Assembly (NCBI GenBank): GCA_019637075.1
Contig: JAHBWI010000001.1
Span: forward strand, 835,143 to 899,142
Reading direction: 5' to 3'
Source of the DNA: Nitrospiraceae bacterium
GTDB lineage: Bacteria; Nitrospirota; Nitrospiria; Nitrospirales; Nitrospiraceae
Length of the DNA: 64,000 nt
In this document: piece after piece, positions 35,081 to 43,211 of the stretch
How positions within the stretch are numbered: position 1 is the stretch's first letter
Layout: every line of letters starts with the position of its first letter
Made by a program: the position numbers and the translations under genes
The notes under the pieces: generated by a model
Database searches by the model: none
Told to the model about the DNA's origin: nothing
Seen by the model: the letters and a program-made list of their open reading frames with translations, nothing else

Positions 35081-36072
35081 CGGTGGAGCTGATCTCCTCG
35101 AAGACTCTTCATCGCGCCGGCCGGCGGCACCGCCGGAGCCGACGGCGCCGGCCCGGCATTTTGGGCAAAGCGGTTGAACGGAAAGGTCTGTTTGGCGCCG
35201 CGAACCAGAAGCGACATATCGCTCAGCGTCGTTTGGGCAGTCTGCACGACCGGTACCAATTCCTGACTCAAGTCCCGCACCGAATCGGAAAGTTGGCGGA
35301 CGCTGCGCAGGGTCTCCTGAGTGCTCTCGATAATGGCAGGAAGCTTGCCCGTACTTTGCCGCACGTCCAGCGTCATGCGATCGACCACTCCTAACGTCCG
35401 CTGAATTGAGTTCGTCATGTTCGGCAAGGCTGTCGATGCCTGCTCCACCGACGCCACCGTCCGCTGAACAGACGCCATGACGGTCGGCAACTCTTGCGTG
35501 GCCAAGGCAACCTGTTCGAGCGCTTTGCCTCCCGCCTTGAGGCTGCCTTGAAGATCCTGCGTCATGGTTTCGACCCTCAGGAGAGTCTGCTTCACCGCAG
35601 CCAGCACCGGCTGCACTTCATTGATCAAATCGCCAATGTCCTTTGGTTCGACGGCCCTGATCGTTGCCCCATCCTGCAATACGGGACTGCTTTCCGTTCC
35701 CATCGCGATGTCGACCTGAGTTTGGCCTACGACCACGCCGCTCTTGGTCACGGACAACTCCGAGTTCTCCTTCACCATGCCTTGGTAGCGGGTCCGCAGA
35801 AGCAGGTGAAGATTGACCGTCCCACGTTCATTCAAATCCACCCGTTCCACCCGCCCGATCGGAATCCCCGACACGACCACAGGAGCGCCCGGTTCGAGCC
35901 CATACGACTTGCTGAGACTGGCCTGTAGCTGGTACTTCGCCTCGAACAAATGTTCCACCTTTGACATGAGAAATCCTGCGACGATCAGGATCACCAGCGG
36001 GATTACCACGAATGTCCCCACGATCTGGGCAATTCGGCTGCTGGAGAGCTGATGAGAATAGTGCATCTTCAT
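35077..36072 (-). CDS. mlaD: MlaD-type MCE-domain lipid transport protein
   Basis: A 331-residue inner-membrane protein with one N-terminal transmembrane helix (about residues 14-36) and a single MCE domain (about 45-125; LEPGAPVVVSGIPIGRVERV). MCE domains form hexameric rings that carry phospholipids through the periplasm. After it, residues 150-290 form a long helical region with heptad-like spacing (repeated TQELPTVMASVQRTV patterns), like the coiled-coil needles of larger MCE proteins. This is much longer than the 183-residue E. coli MlaD. The mlaF-like ATPase gene lies 30 bases upstream. Confidence 0.9.
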   Translation of the reverse strand: MKMHYSHQLSSSRIAQIVGTFVVIPLVILIVAGFLMSKVEHLFEAKYQLQASLSKSYGLEPGAPVVVSGIPIGRVERVDLNERGTVNLHLLLRTRYQGMVKENSELSVTKSGVVVGQTQVDIAMGTESSPVLQDGATIRAVEPKDIGDLINEVQPVLAAVKQTLLRVETMTQDLQGSLKAGGKALEQVALATQELPTVMASVQRTVASVEQASTALPNMTNSIQRTLGVVDRMTLDVRQSTGKLPAIIESTQETLRSVRQLSDSVRDLSQELVPVVQTAQTTLSDMSLLVRGAKQTFPFNRFAQNAGPAPSAPAVPPAGAMKSLRGDQLHR

Positions 36073-36102
36073 AAATGACCTCGCTGGGTCGAGCGACCCA
36101 CT

Positions 36103-36834
36103 TTACTCCACATACCGTCGGAGGTCGGGATCGGCGGCCGCGCGCACCGTTTCGATAGGCCCATCCAGCACGATTCGCCCATCCCGAACCGCCGTCACCC
36201 GATCGGCGGCCTCAGCCAAGGACGACCAGGCACGCAGGGTCATGAGCACAGCCAATGGCTTGGCCGCTCTGGCCTTCTCGAGATACGACCGCACGGTGGA
36301 TAGCAACTCCACATCCAACCCTTCCACTGGATCGTCGAGCAGGAGGACATCGGGATCCGACACCAGCGCCCGCACGATAGCAGCCCGCCTGATCTCCCCC
36401 ACGTTCAGCTGGGCCGGAAAACGATCCCGCGCCGATACAAGGTCCATGCGCTCCAGATGCTTTGTCACCGTCCGCTCGATATCCGCGGCGGTCCAAGACG
36501 ATCGGTGATACCGCAAGGGCAAGGCGACATTGTTGAACAGGGTCATATTGCTCAAGAGCCCCGGCGGCTGCAATGCCGCGCCGACACGGAGTCGCAACGC
36601 CGTCAGTTGCTCCTCCGAACCGGCAGTCCAAGATTTTCCCAGCACCAGCACGCCCCCCTCGTCCGGCTCCAGCAGCCCGGCCGCTAACCCGAGGATGATG
36701 CTCTTGCCGGCCCCACTGGGCCCCACCAACACCACCCATTCACCGGCGCCGACTCGCCAATCTAGTTCGAGGGAGAAAGGACGATCGGCCAACGTCGCCC
36801 GAACCCGCTCGAAGATCACCGCCTCGCCGCTCAT
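36103..36834 (-). CDS. MlaF-like ABC transporter ATPase with altered catalytic motifs
   Basis: A 243-residue nucleotide-binding subunit for the MlaE permease encoded by the overlapping upstream gene. The Walker A motif GPSGAGKS and the Q-loop (GAALQPPG) are normal. Three other motifs are not: the LSGGQ signature reads LNVGE, the Walker B catalytic glutamate is replaced by aspartate (VLLLDDP), and the switch histidine is replaced by leucine (VLMTLRAW). Codon reading on the minus strand confirms all three. The frame is intact and the fold is complete, so this is not an obvious pseudogene. It may hydrolyse ATP slowly or act mainly as a structural or ATP-sensing subunit. Confidence 0.88.
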   Translation of the reverse strand: MSGEAVIFERVRATLADRPFSLELDWRVGAGEWVVLVGPSGAGKSIILGLAAGLLEPDEGGVLVLGKSWTAGSEEQLTALRLRVGAALQPPGLLSNMTLFNNVALPLRYHRSSWTAADIERTVTKHLERMDLVSARDRFPAQLNVGEIRRAAIVRALVSDPDVLLLDDPVEGLDVELLSTVRSYLEKARAAKPLAVLMTLRAWSSLAEAADRVTAVRDGRIVLDGPIETVRAAADPDLRRYVE

Positions 36835-37610
36835 AGGTACAGCGGCACCGTAATGACCACATCCGCAATGAGACAGATCACAAACGAGTTGATCATCGCC
36901 CTGGTCGTCTGTTGCGGCACTTCCGTAAACGACGACTGAACCGAGAGCCCATGGTGGCAGCAGATCGCCGCGACCGCGGCCCCGAACAAGAGGCCTTTGG
37001 ATGCGGTCACGATCACATCAGTCATCGACAAGGCCCTGAAGACGCCGTCGATAAAGGCCGGGAAGGGCACGGTTAATTTGACCTTGGCCACGAGATACCC
37101 CCCCAGGATCGCGACGACGTCGAAATACAACGTCAGACAGATCATCGACACGACCATTCCTACCATGCGCGGCATGATCACGAAACGGCTGATCGGAATT
37201 CCCATGAGCCGCAGCGCCGTCACCTCGCGGTTGACGGACATGTTCCCCAATTCCGTCGCAATCGCGGTGCCGGAGCGCCCGACCACGATGAAGGCCGTCA
37301 GGAGCGGACCGAGCTCACGTATGACTGTGAGCACGATAATGCTGCCGATCAGTCCTCCGGCTCCCAACAACGGGAGTTGCGTCCCGGCCTGGGTGATGAT
37401 GAGGATGCCGACGAGCAGCGCGATGATGCTTGTCACAGGCAACGCGTCGACCCCTGTGAACAGAATTTGCCTGGTGATGACCCGCAGCGTCTCACTGCGT
37501 CCGTGTCTGGCGGGAACGACTAGATCGATGACGGCCTGGGAACAGAGCGTGGCGAGAGCAGCCAGATAGGCATAGGCCGCGATGGTTTTGGACCCGATCC
37601 ATTCGAGCAT
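36831..37610 (-). CDS. mlaE: MlaE-type lipid transport permease
   Basis: A 259-residue inner-membrane permease of the MlaE/TTG2 family, the membrane core of the phospholipid transporter that keeps outer-membrane asymmetry. Five to six hydrophobic helices are visible, with the conserved VIRELGPLLTAFIVVGRSG and ATELGNMSVNREVTALRLMG coupling helix that contacts the ATPase. It is the first gene of the operon, has a promoter upstream, and its stop overlaps the ATPase start by four bases. Confidence 0.93.
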   Translation of the reverse strand: MLEWIGSKTIAAYAYLAALATLCSQAVIDLVVPARHGRSETLRVITRQILFTGVDALPVTSIIALLVGILIITQAGTQLPLLGAGGLIGSIIVLTVIRELGPLLTAFIVVGRSGTAIATELGNMSVNREVTALRLMGIPISRFVIMPRMVGMVVSMICLTLYFDVVAILGGYLVAKVKLTVPFPAFIDGVFRALSMTDVIVTASKGLLFGAAVAAICCHHGLSVQSSFTEVPQQTTRAMINSFVICLIADVVITVPLYL

Positions 37611-37678
37611 GGGGTTATGCGCGTCCGCTCCCGCGCCAGGATTCGGCCGTGAACGCCGACCAGGCGAGAACGATCGAA

Positions 37679-37707
37679 ATTGTAGGGGAACATGGGAGGC
37701 AATGCAA
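37679..37707 (-). promoter_or_regulatory. Promoter for the mla operon
   Basis: On the minus strand TTGCAT, a 17-base spacer and TACAAT. The leader before mlaE would be about 60 bases. Confidence 0.6.
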
Positions 37708-37751
37708 TGACGGCCGTCGGGAGAACGGCTCGCGCGAACCCGCGGGGGTGA

Positions 37752-38123
37752 CTAGGAAGCGGCGAGAGGCTTGGTCTTGATGAGGTACTGCTGGATACGC
37801 TGCAGTTGCGGCGGCCGAAGCTTGACGAACTGGACCCCGAACTCACCGCCACGAGCCCAACGGACGATCGCTTCATCAATACGGACCGGCCATTCGTGTC
37901 CGTCTGGCAAGAAGAGCGACAGTTTCATCAGCAGTCCTGGTTCCAGGGGCGTTTCTGACTTGGCCATACAGCCGGTGAACGACAGGTCGAGCACCTCGGC
38001 TTCGCCTTCGAAGTCCTCTTCGCCGAAAAAGAACAGTCGACATCCCACCTGGATACGCCGAGACTTCCTGAGTTCTTTCGCGTCTTCCAACAAACCGTTG
38101 CTCCCTTGGTCGATGTCGATCAA
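37752..38123 (-). CDS. PilZ-domain protein (copy 1)
   Basis: A 123-residue single-domain protein. The c-di-GMP-binding motifs are present: an RKSRR sequence (RxxxR) near residue 20 and DLSFTG ([D/N]xSxxG) near residue 46. The C-terminal VRWARGGEFGVQFVKL is also typical. The start appears to be TTG at 38123, because an in-frame stop lies eight codons upstream and no ATG or GTG intervenes; no ribosome-binding site is evident. It is one of four PilZ genes within 7 kb, all on the minus strand. Confidence 0.85.
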   Translation of the reverse strand: MIDIDQGSNGLLEDAKELRKSRRIQVGCRLFFFGEEDFEGEAEVLDLSFTGCMAKSETPLEPGLLMKLSLFLPDGHEWPVRIDEAIVRWARGGEFGVQFVKLRPPQLQRIQQYLIKTKPLAAS

Positions 38124-38272
38124 CGACGTAATGGAGTCCCCGCGCTACGGGTACAGCCTACGTACATTCTTCGCTTGATATACCACGGTGCTCCCGAGAC
38201 GGCCAGTGATTTTCCAACTTGCGCGCAGGAAGGGGCGCAAGAGACTCCGGGCAAGGATGACCGGCTCCTCCA

Positions 38273-38653
38273 TCATCGATCGTGCGGGTCCGCCGAGACA
38301 AGGAATTCCTGGAGCCGCTTGGCATCGGCGGGCGTAATGGAAATGAACTCCAATCCGAAACAATCCCCCTTCGCCCATCGCACCAACGCCAGGTCTATAC
38401 TGGCCGGAGCCGGCTGACCCGGAAGGAGAATAATGAGCGACATCGCGTCACCCACCTTGACGCTCGCCTCGCTTTCAACCTTGCAGCCCTTCGAAGACAG
38501 GTTGATGACGGCCCCCTCTCCCTCCGCATCGCCGCTGAAGGAGATGGACAATGCGAATCGTGAAAAAGACAACAGGCAGGTCGGCGGGACCCGCCGCCGC
38601 TGGTGCTGACGCAGTTCGATTCGTTTGGATTCAGAGTAGTCGGAATGGCTCAT
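38273..38653 (-). CDS. PilZ-domain protein (copy 2)
   Basis: A 126-residue PilZ protein. The arginine motif reads RQHQRRR and the second motif NLSSKG, so both parts of the c-di-GMP site are intact. Compared with copy 1 it has a longer polar N-terminus and keeps the VRWAKGDCFGLEFISI block. Such stand-alone domains act as c-di-GMP receptors that pass the signal to a partner; the partner here is unknown. It lies 149 bases upstream of copy 1 on the same strand. Confidence 0.88.
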   Translation of the reverse strand: MSHSDYSESKRIELRQHQRRRVPPTCLLSFSRFALSISFSGDAEGEGAVINLSSKGCKVESEASVKVGDAMSLIILLPGQPAPASIDLALVRWAKGDCFGLEFISITPADAKRLQEFLVSADPHDR

Positions 38654-38776
38654 CGCACTGGAGACGAGACAACAGCGTGACGAATTTCACCAGCCGATTG
38701 TATCGCAAGGGATCGGATTCGCCGAATATTTTCGACGATTCGCCAGGCCGAACGCCGGCACCGACCCGACAAGATG

Positions 38777-39712
38777 TTAGCAATATATGCGAGGTGCCCC
38801 CTCGGGCCGGCTTTTGAATCGTCGATGCTGCCAGAAATACTGTTCGGGCGCACGCCTCACGGCCGTTTCAATCACCAGATTGATGCGCGCCGCATCCTGG
38901 CCGGGATCGCCCGAAGGAAAGGAGTCCAGGGCCGGGCTGACGACGATATCATAGCCACCCTGGCGCTCTCGCCGGTAATAGAAGCACGGCACCACGGCCG
39001 CCCCGCTCAACTCCGCGAGACGAGCCGTCGACGTCAGGGAGGCAGCCTGTACGCCGAAGAACGGCGCAAAGACGCTGCGCTTGGTGCCCGCATCGATATC
39101 GGGCGCATACCAGACCACACGATTTTCGGCCAACACACGCAGGATGGCGCGCATGTCCCGGTGATGAATCAATTCGCTGTAGTAGCGGCTGCGGGAGTGG
39201 TGCGCGGTGGATTCCGCCACCGCGTTGTTCTGCGGGCGGTAGACGATTGCCAGCGGCTGCTCCAACGCCATGAATCGTCCCGCCAACTCCGCCGTATGCA
39301 GATGTCCACCGAGCAGCAGGACGCCGCGTCCTTGGGCCAGCGCCGCTCGAAGGTATTCCATCCCCGTAATGGTGCACTCGCTGTGCCGTCGAGGATCGGC
39401 GCTCCACCAGGCCTGCGCCGTCTCCATTATCCCCATGCCCATGGACTCGAAACAATGGAGATTGACGCGGTCGCGTTCTTCTGCAGGCCAAGCAGGAAAG
39501 CAGGCGTCCAAATTCGCCTGAACAATGGCCCTTCGGGAAGGAAGCAGGCAACGGACCAAGCGGCCGCACTGACGCCCCAACGCCAATTGCCAAGGTGCGG
39601 GAAGCAGGGTCAGGGCACGAAACAACGCGAGGCCCAGCCTGGTGGGCCAATAGAAAGGGTGAACCAGATTTTGTGGCTGTTTACGCCTGGGGCGTCGCGT
39701 TGTGCTGGACAT
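38777..39712 (-). CDS. Lysophospholipid acyltransferase, LpxL/HtrB-like
   Basis: A protein of about 311 residues of the lipid A late acyltransferase family. An N-terminal hydrophobic segment (YWPTRLGLALFRALTLLP) anchors it at the inner membrane. The catalytic motif is HLHTAE (H-x4-E) in LLLGGHLHTAELAG, followed by VYRPQNN and the conserved VVWYAPDID and EQYFWQHRRFK near the C-terminus. It most likely adds a secondary acyl chain to lipid A, or to another acceptor. The start is uncertain: ATG 39712 fits the family length, while ATG 39766 would add 18 residues; neither has a clear ribosome-binding site. Confidence 0.88.
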   Translation of the reverse strand: MSSTTRRPRRKQPQNLVHPFYWPTRLGLALFRALTLLPAPWQLALGRQCGRLVRCLLPSRRAIVQANLDACFPAWPAEERDRVNLHCFESMGMGIMETAQAWWSADPRRHSECTITGMEYLRAALAQGRGVLLLGGHLHTAELAGRFMALEQPLAIVYRPQNNAVAESTAHHSRSRYYSELIHHRDMRAILRVLAENRVVWYAPDIDAGTKRSVFAPFFGVQAASLTSTARLAELSGAAVVPCFYYRRERQGGYDIVVSPALDSFPSGDPGQDAARINLVIETAVRRAPEQYFWQHRRFKSRPEGAPRIYC

Positions 39713-39872
39713 GGCCGACCGGGGTGGCCATTGTAGGAGAAGGAAGCGACCGGCGCAACGATCCATCGAGTTCGCTCATCCAACGGATGTCCGAGGCCTC
39801 GCCTGGTTGAGTGTGAGGGAGGCCCCGGGCATCAGCGCCGGGAATCTTTGCGTTGCTTGGAGTTGGAGATGA

Positions 39873-40253
39873 CTAGCGGGACGGCGCCGACGCGATTGTA
39901 ATGAACTTCCGCAGGCGCATTTCCGCCACCGCAGACAGGTTGATGAACTCGAGGCCGTAGGTCTGGTCCCGTTCCCATCGCACAGTCGCTTCCTCGACCA
40001 TCATCGGCGAAACCTGGTTCGGCAATTTGAGGCTGACCGCGACGCGATCGCCCTGCTTGATCCCCGTTTCGCTCATAACCTTCGCGCCCTTCATCGAGAC
40101 GTCGAACACGACGCCGATCCCCTGCCGCTCGCGACTGAACCATTTGGTCAGGCCCAACCGCGACAGCGAACAGGCGAACGGAGCGGAAATGCGCAACCGC
40201 GGGTGCTGCCGAAGGTCGATGGAGAAGTACTCCTTCTTCTCAGTGGTTTCCAT
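39873..40253 (-). CDS. PilZ-domain protein (copy 3)
   Basis: A 126-residue PilZ protein with RQHPR (RxxxR) near residue 14 and DVSMKG near residue 52, both intact. It shares with copy 4 the segment VRWERDxxYGLEF and a longer insert containing a WFSRERQG-type stretch, so copies 3 and 4 are closest to each other. GGGAGGATACCT precedes the ATG at 40253, a very good site that excludes the longer upstream frame. Confidence 0.9.
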   Translation of the reverse strand: METTEKKEYFSIDLRQHPRLRISAPFACSLSRLGLTKWFSRERQGIGVVFDVSMKGAKVMSETGIKQGDRVAVSLKLPNQVSPMMVEEATVRWERDQTYGLEFINLSAVAEMRLRKFITIASAPSR

Positions 40254-40448
40254 AGGTATCCTCCCTGATGAACACCACTGTATACCAGCAGGCACATTTC
40301 TCGAACTAAAATGCAGAAATTTTGCAGCGCTTCGAGGCCGCCCGCAAGGACGATGGCTGCGTGCGGTCGCTGCCGGTGAGACCGACTCGGAGGCCGGCAG
40401 CCTTCACCCTCCTCCCGATTCTCACCCAGTGCAAGTGCCGCCGCAGAC

Positions 40449-40790
40449 CTACTTCCGCTTCGCGCGGCTCTGCAGTTGCTCGGCACAACCGGGGGACAAC
40501 TCCTGCGCATGTTGCTTGAGACACTGCGCGATGCGGCCTTCACCCGGTTTCACGCCGGCACAGAGTTTTTTCACATCATCATGGCAGGCTTTCCGGACTG
40601 GATGATGCTCCCCTCTGCGCCCCCCACCGTCGGAACCCGAGGGCTCATCGGTCGAGGACTCTCCCCCTCCTGCAGCAGGCGCCGAAGCCGGTTGATCGGC
40701 AGCAAAGACTCCTTGCCCCGTCAGTCCACAGGTACTCCCGACGATCAGGCTGAACATCAACGCCATATTCCTCAAATAAGCCTCACGCAT
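40449..40790 (-). CDS. Secreted cysteine-rich repeat protein (single GLG1-type repeat)
   Basis: A 113-residue protein. A signal peptide spans about residues 1-30 (ending near VFAADQ), then a Ser/Gly/His-rich linker, then one cysteine-rich repeat with the pattern CHDDVKKLC, CLKQHAQELSPGC. The spacing is the same C-x6-C-x12-C-x11-C as in the two repeats of the protein at 9996-10604, so these are relatives. GGGAGGATCCC precedes the ATG at 40790. It is presumably periplasmic with two disulfides. No function is known for bacterial members of this family. Confidence 0.78.
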   Translation of the reverse strand: MREAYLRNMALMFSLIVGSTCGLTGQGVFAADQPASAPAAGGGESSTDEPSGSDGGGRRGEHHPVRKACHDDVKKLCAGVKPGEGRIAQCLKQHAQELSPGCAEQLQSRAKRK

Positions 40791-40927
40791 GGGATCCTCC
40801 CTCTCTTGCCGTGGTTTACCCTCTGCCCTCTCCCCTCCCATAACGCCCCTGTCCCCACTCGGTTGACCGGTCAAATCAGCCAAGCCCCCCCTTGCTAAAC
40901 AGCGGCCGCTTCATTATCGTTGCACAG

Positions 40928-41800
40928 ATGTCTGATCAGCCCAACGTCGCGGTTCCGGCCCACGTCGTCAACCGCATCCACCATAAGTTTTGGACCTATC
41001 TGCTCTTCTGGTCGGTGGTCGCCGGTTCGGCGCTTATCGTGCCGGGCTATGGATTGGTCTACGGCTATTCCTGGCTGGACTGGACGATGTTCGGCATCCT
41101 CTACGTCATCAGCGGACTGGGCATTACAGTGGGGTACCATCGCCTCCTCACCCATCGCAGCTTTGAATGCCCGGATTGGGTCAAGGGAGCCCTGCTGATT
41201 GCGGGGGGGTGGGCACTCCAGAACTCAGGCCCCAAGTGGGTAGCCGACCATCTCCGTCACCACGCCCATTGCGATCATGCCGCTGACCCCTACAATGCTC
41301 AGCGGGGGTTCTGGTACAGCCACTGCGGCTGGTTGCTGGACCCGGTCCCTTGCACGGACGACCGCTTCGGATCCCGGGTCACGCAAGACCGTGTCGCAAT
41401 GTGGCAACATCGGAATTATGTGGCCATTGTATTGGCCGGTCTGGCGTTACCTTTCGTCGTAGGATATCTCTACGCCGGGTGGCAAAGCGGCCTCGGCTGC
41501 TTCCTGTTGGCCGGAGTCGGCCGCACGTTTGCCGTGTTGAACTCGACCTTCTGCATCAATTCGGTCTGCCATATCTGGGGCGCGCAGCCCTACGGTAGCA
41601 GTGACTCCAGCCGCGATTCCTGGATCGTGTCCCTGCTTACCTTCGGCGAGGGCTACCACAACTATCATCACACCTACCCCAGCGACTATCGGAATGGGCC
41701 GCTCTGGTACAATTTCGACCCCTCCAAATGGCTCATCTACTCCTTGTACACCCTCGGTCTGGCCTCGTCGCTCAGAACGGCTTCGCAGGGCCAGTCGTAA
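40928..41800 (+). CDS. Acyl-CoA/acyl-lipid fatty acid desaturase
   Basis: A 290-residue membrane di-iron desaturase that introduces a double bond into fatty acyl chains, most likely at the delta-9 position. The three histidine boxes are present: HRLLTH, HLRHHAH and HNYHH, in the right order, with four membrane segments between them. The ATG at 40928 (MSDQPN) fits the family, although no ribosome-binding site is visible; a TTG at 40892 is also in frame. It stands alone on the plus strand between minus-strand genes. Desaturation would adjust membrane fluidity, alongside the hopanoid and lipid A genes in this window. Confidence 0.93.
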   Translation: MSDQPNVAVPAHVVNRIHHKFWTYLLFWSVVAGSALIVPGYGLVYGYSWLDWTMFGILYVISGLGITVGYHRLLTHRSFECPDWVKGALLIAGGWALQNSGPKWVADHLRHHAHCDHAADPYNAQRGFWYSHCGWLLDPVPCTDDRFGSRVTQDRVAMWQHRNYVAIVLAGLALPFVVGYLYAGWQSGLGCFLLAGVGRTFAVLNSTFCINSVCHIWGAQPYGSSDSSRDSWIVSLLTFGEGYHNYHHTYPSDYRNGPLWYNFDPSKWLIYSLYTLGLASSLRTASQGQS

Positions 41801-41819
41801 CTAATCCTGACGCGCAGCC

Positions 41820-42236
41820 CTAGTCTGATTCCGGTCTTCTCCGCAGATCCTTCACCTTCGCACGCTTGGCTTTCGACTCCAACCGTTGCCGGCGAGAACC
41901 GCCGGTGGGCTTGGTCGGCCGTCTCGTCTTTCGTGGGATCGCCACCGAGCGGACCAGCTCCTGCAAACGCATCAGTGCAAGTTCGCGGTTTCGTTCCTGA
42001 CTCCTCGAATCCTGCGCCTTGATCACGAGGACCCCATCCCGTGAAATCCGATGGTCCCGCAGCGCCAGCAACTGCTCTTTGTAGAAGGGCGGTAAGGATG
42101 AGGCAGAAATATCGAAGCGAAGCTGGATCGCAGACGACACCTTATTGACGTGTTGCCCCCCAGGCCCCTGTGAGCGAACGGCGATCAATTCAATTTCTTC
42201 GTCCGGAATGGCGACGTGCGTGGAAATCTGCAGCAT
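41820..42236 (-). CDS. arfB: Alternative ribosome-rescue factor ArfB (peptidyl-tRNA hydrolase)
   Basis: A 138-residue release-factor-like protein that frees ribosomes stalled on truncated mRNA. The catalytic GGQ lies in RSQGPGGQHVNKV, followed by the family's AIQLRFDI and ISRDGVLVIKAQDSRSQERN. The C-terminal 40 residues are strongly basic (KTRRPTKPTGGSRRQR and beyond), the tail that inserts into the empty mRNA channel. Length matches ArfB/YaeJ rather than a full release factor. It converges on the desaturase gene. Confidence 0.95.
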   Translation of the reverse strand: MLQISTHVAIPDEEIELIAVRSQGPGGQHVNKVSSAIQLRFDISASSLPPFYKEQLLALRDHRISRDGVLVIKAQDSRSQERNRELALMRLQELVRSVAIPRKTRRPTKPTGGSRRQRLESKAKRAKVKDLRRRPESD

Positions 42237-42405
42237 AGGGGGTTTCGCCGGCTAAGATGGGCACCCTACAGGCTAGCCAGAACGGGGTCAAGTAGGGCAA
42301 TCGCACGGGCTCACGGGACAAGGGACTCAAGGGGAAGAATCACACAGGCTGGTAAATGGATGCTGCCGCAATTCACGCATGCCGCAGCTGGATTTCATTA
42401 CCCTA

Positions 42406-43050
42406 TCAGGATCCGACCGGCTCAAGCCGGTGAACGAGCAAGGTCCGTTGCCTCATCCGCTCCATCAGATCGGCCAGTGTGGTTTCTTTCAGGATGCGGG
42501 TGAACTGCCCTTGGTACTGTTCCAGCAGACTCCCACCACTAATCGTCAGGTCTTGAACCATCCAGCCGGCCGAGCTCTGTACCAAATAAAACTTCGTGGC
42601 GATCTCACCCTCCTCTCCGGTCAGCGTGACGGCGACGTCAGCTTCGTGCTGATCGGCCCGCTCGATCACTTGCGTGACGGAACCGCTACGGGCCCCCTTC
42701 AGATGTTCGGCCAGGTCATCCCGCAGCGTCTGCAGAAACAGTTTCACGAACTGGCGCCGCTCCGCCCCACGCAACCCATCCCACGCGTCGCTCAGCGACC
42801 GCTTGGCCATTTCCTCGTAATCAAAATGCCGTCGGATCGCCTGCTCGAATTCCCAAGTTCGTTGGGCTTCCCGACTCGGATCGCTCAGTTCGGTCAAGAC
42901 GTACAGACACTCGTGCAATGTTCCCTGTACGGCATCGGCCGGCTTATCCTCCGCTTCGGCCAATGTCGGCCCAAGCCAGGAGGTCAGGAGAAGGAAGAGA
43001 ACCAATGAAACCCCCACGGCACGACTAAGACCGTCCGAATGTTTTCGCAT
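42406..43050 (-). CDS. mlaC: MlaC-type periplasmic phospholipid-binding protein
   Basis: A protein of about 214 residues with a signal peptide (residues about 8-32), then the MlaC/Ttg2D fold: FDYEEMAKRSLSDAWDGLRGAERRQF (in parts), FVKLFLQTLRDDLAEHL and a C-terminal strand set including GWMVQDLTISGGSLLEQY. MlaC shuttles phospholipids between the outer membrane and the MlaD-MlaE-MlaF complex. The other mla genes lie 5 kb away on the same strand, so the system is split. The start may be ATG 43050 (AAAGGG seven bases upstream) or ATG 43056. Confidence 0.92.
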   Translation of the reverse strand: MRKHSDGLSRAVGVSLVLFLLLTSWLGPTLAEAEDKPADAVQGTLHECLYVLTELSDPSREAQRTWEFEQAIRRHFDYEEMAKRSLSDAWDGLRGAERRQFVKLFLQTLRDDLAEHLKGARSGSVTQVIERADQHEADVAVTLTGEEGEIATKFYLVQSSAGWMVQDLTISGGSLLEQYQGQFTRILKETTLADLMERMRQRTLLVHRLEPVGS

Positions 43051-43211
43051 GTCCATCCCTTTCGCCCCGATGCCAACGGACGACCTTACGACGCCTCAAT
43101 GTTACATTCAACCATACGAAGGCATACCCCGCGTAGACCCCAAACCACTTTTTTGGCCTTATCTTCTTGTCTTACTTCACCTTTTCCACCAAAACGGATA
43201 AAATTGCACCC

